Assembly: GCA_910584165.1 (NCBI GenBank)
Contig: CAJTZU010000001.1
Coordinates: forward strand, 558,001 to 622,000
DNA: 64,000 bases
Reading direction: 5' to 3'
Origin: an uncultured Bacilli bacterium
GTDB lineage: Bacteria; Bacillota_I; Bacilli_A; RF39; UBA660
The translations under genes were made by a program, and so were the position numbers. Under the pieces are notes generated by a model. That model was not told the origin of the DNA and searched no databases. It worked only from the letters and a program-made list of their open reading frames with translations. Below, one piece after another: positions 42,312-50,485 of the stretch; within the stretch, counting starts at the first letter, position 1, and each line of letters starts with the position of its first letter.

Positions 42312-43062
42312 ACCATGAGCCTTGCCAAGTTGCCGTTGCTTCTGTCATACTATCAAAACTGTCTTTACAAGAATCAATATGTTGGATTCCTGAATTACTT
42401 ACAGTGTGACTAATAGCCTCCATAAGATTAATACTCTTAATAGCATGTGCATAATCTCCTGATGCATTTTGCTTAATAACAGTAGCATCCACAGCTTTTT
42501 CTACATCAAAATAAATAGTTTGTTTCAAAGAAGTTAAATCTCCTGCTGGTAATTTAAAAGAGGCAGATGAACCTGCGGTAAATGTCCTTGGTTGGTAAGC
42601 ACTTAATGTTCTACAATTATTATCTTTATCACAATATTCTTGCTCAAAATGGACATTTCCTTTTAGTTTTACACTAGCAAAATGTCCTATTGCAATAACA
42701 TCATGACTTCTAACTTTAGGAAATGATTTCCATTCTAATACTGCATTATACCTATAGTAAGTATTTCTTTGAGTAATATAAGATTTTAACTTTTTATAAG
42801 TAGTTTCTACAGTTACTATTGCTTGTGGTTCTATCATATTAGTTTTATAAGCATCATATTCTTCTTTGGTTACTTCCTCCGTATACGTATAATAATTATC
42901 TATATTATCTAAAGTATTATTTTGTTTAGTTCCTATTAAAGTAGTTGTTTTATAATATTTCTCAGTCATTGCTACTACATTATCATCATTCTCTAAAGCA
43001 AAAATACTTACTGGGAACATCATAAACATAAAAAGCAAGAAATAATTCAATATTTTTTTCAT
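42310..43062 (-). CDS. secreted hypothetical protein
   Basis: 250 residues with a clear signal peptide (1-22, cleavage after IFA). The mature part has an N-terminal YKTTTLIGTKQNNTLDNIDNYYTYTEEV segment, a beta-rich middle (YNAVLEWKSFPKVRSHDVIAIGHF) and a CDKDNNC pair. It has the look of a secreted beta-sandwich protein. AGAAAGGAAATTT precedes the ATG. It lies between the XRE regulator and the sigma-like gene. No family recognised. Confidence 0.65.
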   Translation of the reverse strand: MKKILNYFLLFMFMMFPVSIFALENDDNVVAMTEKYYKTTTLIGTKQNNTLDNIDNYYTYTEEVTKEEYDAYKTNMIEPQAIVTVETTYKKLKSYITQRNTYYRYNAVLEWKSFPKVRSHDVIAIGHFASVKLKGNVHFEQEYCDKDNNCRTLSAYQPRTFTAGSSASFKLPAGDLTSLKQTIYFDVEKAVDATVIKQNASGDYAHAIKSINLMEAISHTVSNSGIQHIDSCKDSFDSMTEATATWQGSW

Positions 43063-43088
43063 AAATTTCCTTTCTAAAATAAGTACAA

Positions 43089-43856
43089 TTATTTATAAAA
43101 CAACTTGTTATTAGATATTTCTTTTTTACTATTTAAAGGAATTAATATTTTTTCTATATTATTTTTTACATCTAAGTAATCAATTTCTACTATTAAATCA
43201 TTTTTATTACAAATTAACACTTCTTCCTTTCTATTTACAATTTCATCAAATTGTAAATAAGTTCTTTGCAATAGTTCTATTAGAGAATAAAATTCATTTT
43301 CCATTTCTATCTTTTGAGAATGCATCACATAATCATTACATTTTAAAGAAATATCTAATTCTTTGACAAAAACTTCTTTATCTGTGCCAATATACTTATC
43401 GATATATTCTATTTTACTAATCATGAGAATATTCTTTTCTTTATTAAAAACAATATAACCATTTATGACAAAATCTTCTCTTGAACTACTAATACTATAT
43501 ACTTGAAAACGATTATAATTATTAATTAGAAAAATTACTGAAAAAAGAATTACGATTATAAAAAATACTAAAATAGTTCTTTTTAGATACTGTTTTTTTG
43601 TCAAGTTATTGTAAAATTTCAAAATCTCAATATCTATCTCTTTTTCATTTTTTTCTCCATTTAATAATTCTGTTACACTAATATCTAAGATATCACTTAA
43701 AGGATTTAAAAGAGAAATATCAGGAGCATTTATCCCTCTTTCCCATTTAGAAACCGACTTATCACTAATTCCTAACATATCTCCTAACTGTACTTGAGTT
43801 AAGCCTTTTTGCTTCCTAAGCACAGAAATTAGTTTCCCAATTTTATCTAAATTCAT
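43089..43856 (-). CDS. XRE-family regulator with membrane helix
   Basis: 255 residues. Residues 6-62 are a cro/C1-type HTH (LISVLRKQKGLTQVQLGDMLGISDKSVSKWERG). A membrane helix (about 92-112, TILVFFIIVILFSVIFLI) follows, then an outside domain of about 140 residues. Such membrane-bound XRE proteins may couple an outside signal to transcription. It is divergent from another XRE gene; the gap carries mirrored TAGTGTGATGT motifs near both starts. Confidence 0.82.
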   Translation of the reverse strand: MNLDKIGKLISVLRKQKGLTQVQLGDMLGISDKSVSKWERGINAPDISLLNPLSDILDISVTELLNGEKNEKEIDIEILKFYNNLTKKQYLKRTILVFFIIVILFSVIFLINNYNRFQVYSISSSREDFVINGYIVFNKEKNILMISKIEYIDKYIGTDKEVFVKELDISLKCNDYVMHSQKIEMENEFYSLIELLQRTYLQFDEIVNRKEEVLICNKNDLIVEIDYLDVKNNIEKILIPLNSKKEISNNKLFYK

Positions 43857-43859
43857 ATT

Positions 43860-44032
43860 TTACATCACACTACCATTGCTAAAGAGCCAATTTTACTATT
43901 TTGAAATTAAATTTATAATATCATATAGGGAATGTTTTTTATAGAAAGAAAATATTCTATTCCCCCTAGTTTATAGAAATTAGGATAAAAACATGGAATA
44001 ATATTATAGGGATGTGTATAGTGTGATGTTAA
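43860..44032. promoter_or_regulatory. candidate operator pair between divergent XRE genes
   Basis: TAGTGTGATGTAA on the minus strand (43860-43872) and TAGTGTGATGTTAA on the plus strand (44019-44032) lie at the start of each gene in mirrored orientation. This shared 11-base core is not a Shine-Dalgarno sequence and is a candidate binding site for one or both regulators. Confidence 0.45.
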
Positions 44033-44526
44033 TAAAAAATTTAAAAGAAAGCAGAAAAAAACTAGATATTAAACAAAAAGATGTTGCCAAATTATTTAAA
44101 GTAGATATTTCTACTGTATCTGGTTGGGAAACAGGAAAAGATATGATACCATTAAGAAAATTAATTGATTACGCTAATTATTTTAATTATAGTCTAGACT
44201 ACTTATTTGGAATTAGTAAAGAAAATATAGCTTATGAACCATTAACAATCAATTTAGAAGTAATTGCTAAAAACTTAAAAAGAATTAGAAAGAATAATAA
44301 TATGAACCAAGCTTATGTAGCCAAAAGAATCAATACTTCTCAATCAGCTTATTCTCATTATGAAACTGCTACTAATTTAATAACTACTACTTTTCTTTTT
44401 AATTTAACAAAAGTCTATGATAAATTTTCAATAGATGAACTATTGGGAAGAAAAAAAATAAAAAGTGATCAAGTCACTTATTTTTTTGCTGTTTTTCCAA
44501 ATTCTTATATATTAATTAAAAAATAA
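44026..44526 (+). CDS. XRE-family regulator with two HTH domains
   Basis: 166 residues with two cro/C1-type HTH units: about 1-60 (LKESRKKLDIKQKDVAKLFKVDISTVSGWETG) and about 80-135 (LKRIRKNNNMNQAYVAKRINTSQSAYSHYET). No membrane segment. Start ambiguous: ATG 44026 or GTG 44014, neither with a strong site. The only plus-strand gene of the island; it probably governs island expression together with the divergent XRE gene. Confidence 0.82.
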   Translation: MLIKNLKESRKKLDIKQKDVAKLFKVDISTVSGWETGKDMIPLRKLIDYANYFNYSLDYLFGISKENIAYEPLTINLEVIAKNLKRIRKNNNMNQAYVAKRINTSQSAYSHYETATNLITTTFLFNLTKVYDKFSIDELLGRKKIKSDQVTYFFAVFPNSYILIKK

Positions 44527-44549
44527 AAAATGCCTAAAAAGGCATTTTT
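44525..44549. terminator. bidirectional terminator between the XRE gene and ffh
   Basis: AAAAATGCC/GGCATTTTT with a 6-base loop and T-runs in both directions; overlaps the ffh stop codon. It marks the island/core boundary. Confidence 0.85.
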
Positions 44550-45832
44550 CCATTTTTTACTTGTTTCATCATAACTTTCATTTGCTCAAATTGTTTTAAT
44601 AATCTATTTACCTCTTCAACAGATCTTCCAGAACCAGTTGCAATCCTCTGTTTACGAGTAGCTTTTAAACAATCTGGATGTCTTCTTTCATAAGGAGTCA
44701 TAGAAAGAACAATTGCTTCAATATGAGCCATATCTTTAGGATCTATTTTAACATTCTTAGCTTCTTTTGGAAGACCAGGAATCATTTTTATCAAATTCTC
44801 TAGAGGGCCTAATTTTTTAATTTGTTTCATTGTACTTAAGAAATCTTCTAAATCAAATTTACCTTCTTGCATTCTTTTCGCAGATTTCATGGCTTCATCT
44901 TGATCAATTACTTCTTCAGCTTTTTCTATCATGGTCATTAAATCTCCCATACCTAGAATACGAGTCGCCATTCTTTCTGGATAGAATTCATCTAAGCCGT
45001 CCATCTTTTCACTAATACCAATAAATTTAATTGGTACATTTGTTAAATGTCTAATAGAGAGTGCTGCACCACCACGAGTATCTCCATCTAATTTCGTTAA
45101 AATAGCACCTGTTAAAGATAATCTTTCATTAAATCCTTCAATAACGTTAATAGCATCTTGTCCTGTCATACTATCTACTACTAACATTACTTCATGTGGA
45201 TTTACTTCTTTTTGAATATTATCTAATTCTTCCATTAATTCTTCATCAATGTGTAACCGTCCTGCTGTATCAATTAAAACATAATTATAATGATTTTCTT
45301 TCGCATATTCAATCGCATGTTTAGAAATCTCAACAGGATTTCCTTTTCCTTCAGAATAAACATCAATATTTAATTCTTTTCCAATTTGTTTTAACTGCTC
45401 AATCGCAGCTGGTCTATAAACATCACAAGCAACCAATAATGGATTCTTTTTATATTTTTTACGTAACATCCGTGCAAGTTTTCCAATCGTTGTTGTTTTA
45501 CCACTACCTTGTAAACCGACTAACATTAATACACTTGGATTTCCTGAAGTATAAATATCTGCTTTTTCTCCGCCTAATAATTCTACTAATTCATCTTTTA
45601 AGATTTTAACAAACATTTCACCAGGTTTTAAAGATTTCGCTACTTCTTCTCCTAGTGCTTTTTCTTTTACATTATTAATAAATTCTTTTACTACTTTATA
45701 GTTAACATCAGCTTCTAAAAGAGCTAAACGGATTTCTCTTGTTACTTCACTAATATTTTCTTCCGATATTTTTCCATAACCCTTAATTTTATTTACGGCA
45801 TTTTGTAATCTATCTCCTAAGCTTTCAAACAT
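44534..45832 (-). CDS. ffh: signal recognition particle protein Ffh (SRP54)
   Basis: Ffh binds SRP RNA and signal sequences of nascent membrane proteins and docks with FtsY. N-domain, then GTPase motifs GLQGSGKTTTIGKLA, DVYRPAAIEQL, DTAGRL and TKLDGDTRGGAAL, then the Met-rich M domain with RIATGSGRSVEEVNRLLKQF. 432 residues from ATG 45832, placed behind GGTGATGAA; GTG 45841 and ATG 45838 are alternatives. Usually next to ylxM; here about 3 kb away from it. Confidence 0.97.
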   Translation of the reverse strand: MFESLGDRLQNAVNKIKGYGKISEENISEVTREIRLALLEADVNYKVVKEFINNVKEKALGEEVAKSLKPGEMFVKILKDELVELLGGEKADIYTSGNPSVLMLVGLQGSGKTTTIGKLARMLRKKYKKNPLLVACDVYRPAAIEQLKQIGKELNIDVYSEGKGNPVEISKHAIEYAKENHYNYVLIDTAGRLHIDEELMEELDNIQKEVNPHEVMLVVDSMTGQDAINVIEGFNERLSLTGAILTKLDGDTRGGAALSIRHLTNVPIKFIGISEKMDGLDEFYPERMATRILGMGDLMTMIEKAEEVIDQDEAMKSAKRMQEGKFDLEDFLSTMKQIKKLGPLENLIKMIPGLPKEAKNVKIDPKDMAHIEAIVLSMTPYERRHPDCLKATRKQRIATGSGRSVEEVNRLLKQFEQMKVMMKQVKNGKMPF

Positions 45833-45911
45833 TTTCATCACCAGTTATTATTATATCATGAAGTTGTATAGTTTTTCTACTATTTTCCCACAATAATACT
45901 AGGGTGATACT

Positions 45912-46400
45912 ATTACTTGTTTCCTTATATTTATTTTAAAAATTATTGAAAATGCTCTTGCCACTCTTAGAATTATTGTAATCGCTAATGGAAAGAAAGG
46001 ATTAGGCGCCACTTTAAATTTTCTAATGGCGCTTACTTGGATTTTTTCTACTTCTCTAGTATTAAAAAATATTCAAGATAATATACTACATATTTTTTCT
46101 TTCTGTTTAGGTACTTTTATTGGTTCTTATATAGGCTCTATCATTGAAGAAAAATTAGCTCTAGGAAGTAATATGATTATTGGCATTACTAGTAAAGAAA
46201 AAGAAAGTCTAACTAATAAACTTAGAGAACTTTCTTTTTCAGTGATTGAACTAGAAGGAAAAGATTTGGAAGATGAAAAAAATATTTTACTAATTCCTAC
46301 TACAAGAAAAAAGAAAAGAAAACTCATTCATTTTATCAAAAGAATGGATAAAAAAGCTATCATCATTGTTGACAATGCCTATTCAGACACTAATTTATAA
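45912..46400 (+). CDS. UPF0316/DUF5698-family membrane protein with apparent ATT start
   Basis: About 162 residues. Frame homology begins well before the first ATG (46026): FIFILKIIENALATLRIIVIANGKKGLGA is the conserved N-terminal helix of the family. The frame is closed by TAG at 45900-45902 and contains no ATG, GTG or TTG before 46026. ATT at 45912 follows GGGTGATACT with exactly the spacing used by GGTGATAGT-ATG genes here, so I take ATT as start. Three membrane helices and a cytosolic DUF2179-like end. Its 3' end overlaps the convergent GDPD gene by 22 bases. Confidence 0.7.
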   Translation: MTCFLIFILKIIENALATLRIIVIANGKKGLGATLNFLMALTWIFSTSLVLKNIQDNILHIFSFCLGTFIGSYIGSIIEEKLALGSNMIIGITSKEKESLTNKLRELSFSVIELEGKDLEDEKNILLIPTTRKKKRKLIHFIKRMDKKAIIIVDNAYSDTNL

Positions 46401-47041
46401 GCTTTATCTGTAATAATATACATATCTTTATAAGCTGACTTTAATTCACTTTTCTTATTAATTGTCCATACCATTTTCTTCTTTTTAGAAGAAATATCAG
46501 GAAAAGCCCCTTTTGAAACTGATAAAAAATCAACATTTGAATAATCTTTATTTTTGTTGATAAAGTCACTTATTAGTAAACCAACTGGAAATTTGCACAT
46601 ATTTGTCGATAATTTTACTATATTTTGACAAAAACTGCATAAATAAATGTTTAAATGAGAAAAAGTTATGCACACACTTCTTAGAGCATCTACCACTTCC
46701 TTACTATCTCCTATTTCATTTTTTACATCTAATAATATCATTTTATTAGAATTTACATCTTTTAAAAAGTTATCTAAAGAAGATAGATAAGAAGGATTCT
46801 CAATAGTTCCTAAGTTTATTTTTTTTAAAGTTTCTAAAGTTTCATTTTTTATAAATCTTCTTTTTATTCCTAATTCTAAAAAAGAGGTATTATGATAGAT
46901 AATAAACTTTTTATCTTTTGTTAAACGAATATCTAATTCTACACCATCTATATAATCTTGCTTTAAACACCAAAGTAATGCTTCTTTGGTATTTTCTTTA
47001 AAAGAATGAGAATCGTTCCCTCGATGTGCGATTAATTTCAT
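46379..47041 (-). CDS. glycerophosphodiester phosphodiesterase (GDPD)
   Basis: 220 residues with the GDPD TIM-barrel pattern: IAHRGNDSHSFKENT, then DGVELDIRLTKDKKFIIYHN with the metal-binding E-x-D and catalytic His, and KMILLDVKNE. Hydrolyses glycerophosphodiesters to glycerol-3-phosphate. No signal peptide, so cytosolic. GGTGATAGT precedes the ATG. 3' end converges with the UPF0316 gene. Confidence 0.92.
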   Translation of the reverse strand: MKLIAHRGNDSHSFKENTKEALLWCLKQDYIDGVELDIRLTKDKKFIIYHNTSFLELGIKRRFIKNETLETLKKINLGTIENPSYLSSLDNFLKDVNSNKMILLDVKNEIGDSKEVVDALRSVCITFSHLNIYLCSFCQNIVKLSTNMCKFPVGLLISDFINKNKDYSNVDFLSVSKGAFPDISSKKKKMVWTINKKSELKSAYKDMYIITDKAYKLVSE

Positions 47042-47063
47042 ACTATCACCAATTTAGTATATG

Positions 47064-47090
47064 AAAAAAAAGATATTTCTATCTTTTTTT
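47064..47090 (-). terminator. terminator of the ftsY-herA transcript
   Basis: AAAAAGATA/TATCTTTTT with GAAA loop and T8 on the minus strand. Confidence 0.85.
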
Positions 47091-48846
47091 ATTGTGTCCA
47101 TCTACCAACAATATCAGCATTACTACTATATGGTTCTGGATTTGGAAGTGGCATTCTTACAATCATTGGTATTCTAAGAGCACGACCAAATGCTACACAA
47201 GTACCTGGCTGTAAGCTCTTTTGTTTCTCCATAATTTCAGCACTCATATTAGGAAGCATCTGCCTAATATATTCCAAATCTTTTGGATGGGTCATTTTAA
47301 ATATTAAGAAATTCGTTAACTGTGAGATAACTGTTTCTGATAACTCTACTGGTCGCTGTGAAATTAAAATTAAAAGTAAACCAAATTTACGACCTTCCTT
47401 AGCAATTCTTTCAAAGATATTATAGCCCAGCAAGAAATTATCTGTATCATTTTGAACATAACGGTGAGACTCTTCTAGTACAAGATGAAATGGAATAGAT
47501 GCTCTTTCATTTAATCTCTTCGTAAAATCAAATAATAATTTTGAATAGATTTTAACAATTGTTTTAGCAATTCTATCATCAGCATCCTCTAGATTAAAGT
47601 TAACTAATTGAGCTTTTCTTCCATTCTTAGTAACTAAAGAAGCAACATAATTTTCCATATTAATATATTGTGGATAAGAGAAAAACTCTTTTGCTTCCCC
47701 AATAGCAATAGAATGAAGTCTTACTTTTAAAGTAATTGCTTCATCATAAAGTCTTTCATTTCGAAGTAATCCTTCTGAAATAAGAGTAAATTGTAAAGCT
47801 TTTTCCATATCATCTAAAGTAAAGAAATGATCTGCAGTTGGTTCATACTTCTCTAGATTTTCATCTATAAAGGAAGTAATGTATTGTGTAATTAATATAC
47901 TTTCTGTAAATTGTCCTGAGGTATCAATTAAAAAACATTCTCTAAATTTTCTTACATATCCTAATCCTTGAACAGGTGCCTCTAGATTAAACTGTTCTGT
48001 TGAGCAACTAGCAATAATAGAAAAGATATCATTTCGCTTACTAGCTGCTGTTTGATTCGTATACATAATATCCATAATTGCTTTTGCTATCAAATGATTT
48101 TTATAGCGAGTACTAATATCGCCATCTGTTGCAAATACACGAACTAATTTTACCATTCTCTCAATAATTGGTAATTGGGAATGTTTCTCAGCGTTTAAAA
48201 GAAGTGCAAAATCATCAATACTAAGTAACCATAATGGAATTCTTAGCATTTCTCCATCTTCATTTAATTGAGCTTGATTAGTCGTATAAAATTTAAAGTT
48301 ATAGTTTGGATTAATTTGATTAATATTTTTAAAAGCATTATGGTACTCTCCATAAGCATCAAAAATCATAAAATTAGATTTATAAGGAACAAATTCTGGA
48401 TTATAAAAAATACTCTGAATAAATCTTGCTACTCCGTAAGATTTACCACTACCAGTATTACCAAAAATAGCCATATGATTACTACATAAATCATTAATAT
48501 CTACCATTACAGGCATATCTTCATATAAAGGACTCATACCAAGTAGTAAAGCCCCTTCTTTCTTTTCACCCATAATAATTTTTAGTTCATCTGGTTCAAT
48601 AATTCTAGTAGATGCAGTTAAATTAGGCTTTCTTAAAACTCCTCCAATGAATTTACCATCTGCAAGCTCCCCTAGAAAACGAATCTTAATGACAGTATCA
48701 GAAACATCTTCTACTTCCCCTAAAATTTTCTTTTCTTCATCTTCAAAAACTACATGCATATTCATTAAATTCATAATAACTGGTGCATCTGATGGAATAG
48801 ATACATGCGCTACATTATCACTAATATACACTATTTTACCAAACAT
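47089..48846 (-). CDS. HerA-like hexameric ATPase (DUF87/FtsK-HerA superfamily)
   Basis: 585 residues. N-terminal HAS-barrel-like domain (1-95), Walker A GNTGSGKSYGVAR at about 130, Walker B VLEESHRYVQ at about 455, sensor region ILISQRP, and the C-terminal FGRALRIPMIVRMPLPNP typical of HerA. HerA ATPases move DNA, usually with NurA or, in defence systems, with SIR2-type partners; no such partner is adjacent. It follows ylxM in the ftsY run, so a housekeeping role is plausible. AAGGGTGAGGATTT precedes the ATG. Confidence 0.88.
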   Translation of the reverse strand: MFGKIVYISDNVAHVSIPSDAPVIMNLMNMHVVFEDEEKKILGEVEDVSDTVIKIRFLGELADGKFIGGVLRKPNLTASTRIIEPDELKIIMGEKKEGALLLGMSPLYEDMPVMVDINDLCSNHMAIFGNTGSGKSYGVARFIQSIFYNPEFVPYKSNFMIFDAYGEYHNAFKNINQINPNYNFKFYTTNQAQLNEDGEMLRIPLWLLSIDDFALLLNAEKHSQLPIIERMVKLVRVFATDGDISTRYKNHLIAKAIMDIMYTNQTAASKRNDIFSIIASCSTEQFNLEAPVQGLGYVRKFRECFLIDTSGQFTESILITQYITSFIDENLEKYEPTADHFFTLDDMEKALQFTLISEGLLRNERLYDEAITLKVRLHSIAIGEAKEFFSYPQYINMENYVASLVTKNGRKAQLVNFNLEDADDRIAKTIVKIYSKLLFDFTKRLNERASIPFHLVLEESHRYVQNDTDNFLLGYNIFERIAKEGRKFGLLLILISQRPVELSETVISQLTNFLIFKMTHPKDLEYIRQMLPNMSAEIMEKQKSLQPGTCVAFGRALRIPMIVRMPLPNPEPYSSNADIVGRWTQ

Positions 48847-48861
48847 AAATCCTCACCCTTC

Positions 48862-49149
48862 TTATAGTATTTCCAATATTTGTTTTAATATGGTTTCATC
48901 TTTTATACATTCTTTTATTTTTTCTGTTTTCTTATAAAATGATAATTTTTCTTCATAATACTTTAATTTTTCTTCGATTGCTACCAAGGTTTTATGAACT
49001 GCATTTTTACTAACTTGATTCATATCAGCTATTTCTTGAAGTGTTAAATTTTCAAAATAATAGGATTCAAAAAAATCTTTTTGTTTATCTGTTAATAATT
49101 CTCCATAATAATCATAAAGAATTCCTAGAAAAATGGTATTATCTATCAT
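48862..49149 (-). CDS. ylxM: YlxM-like helix-turn-helix protein
   Basis: 95 residues with a sigma-region-4-like HTH: LYDYYGELLTDKQKDFFESYYFENL, then LQEIADMNQVSKNAVHKTLVAIEEKL. YlxM is a small protein linked to the SRP pathway, normally between ftsY and ffh. It overlaps the upstream membrane-protein gene by 4 bases. GGAGTTACT precedes the ATG. Confidence 0.88.
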   Translation of the reverse strand: MIDNTIFLGILYDYYGELLTDKQKDFFESYYFENLTLQEIADMNQVSKNAVHKTLVAIEEKLKYYEEKLSFYKKTEKIKECIKDETILKQILEIL

Positions 49150-49424
49150 AGTAACTCCAATAATTCTAATATAGCAGACACCAAAGTAATCATTGCAAAA
49201 ACAACATATAAGATAGCAATTTTTTTACGATTTGATAATTTATATTGATTCCATGCCATTACAAATAAAGTAAAAGATAACATAGCATAAAAAAGAGGCA
49301 TTATCTCTTTCCAAAAGAAAGAGGCAATTCCTGATGCTAAAACACCAAGTACAAAAATAATTTGTAATGTTATACTAAGAGGTTGTCTCTTAGGTTTTAA
49401 TTCAATAATTTCTACACTATTCAT
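49146..49424 (-). CDS. small membrane protein between ftsY and ylxM
   Basis: 92 residues from ATG 49424 (GTGAGGATACT upstream). Basic N-terminus (MNSVEIIELKPKRQPLS), then four hydrophobic stretches forming about three or four helices. Not part of the usual ftsY-ylxM pair. Unknown function; coupled to ylxM by a 4-base overlap. Confidence 0.65.
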   Translation of the reverse strand: MNSVEIIELKPKRQPLSITLQIIFVLGVLASGIASFFWKEIMPLFYAMLSFTLFVMAWNQYKLSNRKKIAILYVVFAMITLVSAILELLELL

Positions 49425-49431
49425 AGTATCC

Positions 49432-50406
49432 TCACATATCTTTAAATAATCCATAGATATATTTTTCAATATCAAATGTTCTTAAATCTTTTGCTTGCTC
49501 TCCCATTCCTACAAATTTAACAGGAATATTTAGCGCTTCTTTAATCGCCAAAACAATTCCACCTTTAGCAGTACCATCTAACTTCGTAAGAACAATTCCT
49601 GTAATATTTGTAATCTTTTGAAATTCTTTTGCTTGACTAATTCCATTTTGACCAGTTGTAGCATCTACCACTAACAAAGTCTCATGAGGTGCTTCTGGAA
49701 TAATTTTTCCAATTACTTTATTCATTTTTTCTAATTCATTCATTAAATTAGCTTTATTTTGAAGTCTACCTGCAGTATCAATTAATACAACATCATAGTT
49801 CTCATTTTTAGCTTTAGATACACCATCATAAATAACACTAGCAGGATCAGCGTTTTCTTTATAAATAACTGGGCAATCCGTTCTTTCTCCCCACTCTATA
49901 ATTTGTTCTACAGCTCCTGCTCTAAAAGTATCTCCTGCTACCAATAATACTTTTTTTCCCTCTTCTTTTAATTTATAAGCAATTTTTCCAATCGTAGTAG
50001 TCTTTCCTACTCCATTTACGCCAACAAATAAAACAACAGTAGGACCAGTTTCTGCATAGTTAATCTTATTAACCATAATAGAGTTATCAACATAAATAAT
50101 AAACATTTCATCGACAATAATTTCTCTTAAATCTTCACTATCTTCAATATTTTCTTTTTTAACTCTCTTCTTTAATCTGTCAATAAATTCCATTACTGTA
50201 TTGACACCAATATCTGCCATAATTAATATTTCTTCTAATTCTTCAAAATATTCTGGACTTACTTTTTTATATTTTGAGTTTAATAAACTAATTTTAGAAA
50301 CAAATTCTTTTCTAGTTTTTTCTAATCCTTTGTCATAAACTTCTACTTCTTCTTTTTCTTGTTTATTTGTACTAAAAATACTCTTAAACTTATCAAATAA
50401 TCCCAT
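49432..50406 (-). CDS. ftsY: SRP receptor FtsY
   Basis: FtsY is the membrane-associated GTPase that receives the SRP. 324 residues: short acidic N-terminus, N domain, then GVNGVGKTTTIGKIA, AGDTFRAGAVEQ, DTAGRLQNKANLM and TKLDGTAKGGIV; ends FVGMGEQAKDLRTFDIEKYIYGLF, as FtsY proteins do. AAGGAGGAATCATC precedes the ATG. First gene of ftsY - membrane protein - ylxM - herA-like. Confidence 0.97.
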   Translation of the reverse strand: MGLFDKFKSIFSTNKQEKEEVEVYDKGLEKTRKEFVSKISLLNSKYKKVSPEYFEELEEILIMADIGVNTVMEFIDRLKKRVKKENIEDSEDLREIIVDEMFIIYVDNSIMVNKINYAETGPTVVLFVGVNGVGKTTTIGKIAYKLKEEGKKVLLVAGDTFRAGAVEQIIEWGERTDCPVIYKENADPASVIYDGVSKAKNENYDVVLIDTAGRLQNKANLMNELEKMNKVIGKIIPEAPHETLLVVDATTGQNGISQAKEFQKITNITGIVLTKLDGTAKGGIVLAIKEALNIPVKFVGMGEQAKDLRTFDIEKYIYGLFKDM

Positions 50407-50454
50407 GATGATTCCTCCTTAGAATGTTCCATTATTATTTTATCATAAAAAGAT

Positions 50455-50482
50455 ATAAAAAGAAAAGAACATTTTGTTCTTT
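50455..50482 (-). terminator. terminator of the membrane-anchored hypothetical gene
   Basis: AAAGAACA/TGTTCTTT stem with AAA loop and T-rich tail on the minus strand. Confidence 0.8.
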
Positions 50483-50485
50483 CCG

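Noticed and set aside
26114..44526. Complete prophage
   Set aside because: Lysis genes, a collar protein and an Orf7-like factor are present, but there is no integrase, terminase, portal, capsid, tail tube or replication gene.
46127..46327. Minus-strand ORF inside the UPF0316 gene
   Set aside because: Ser/Phe/Leu-rich antisense shadow; the plus-strand frame matches a known family.
49432..49475. Overlap of a 109-codon ORF with ftsY
   Set aside because: Disappears when the start is set at ATG 49424, which has a proper ribosome-binding site.
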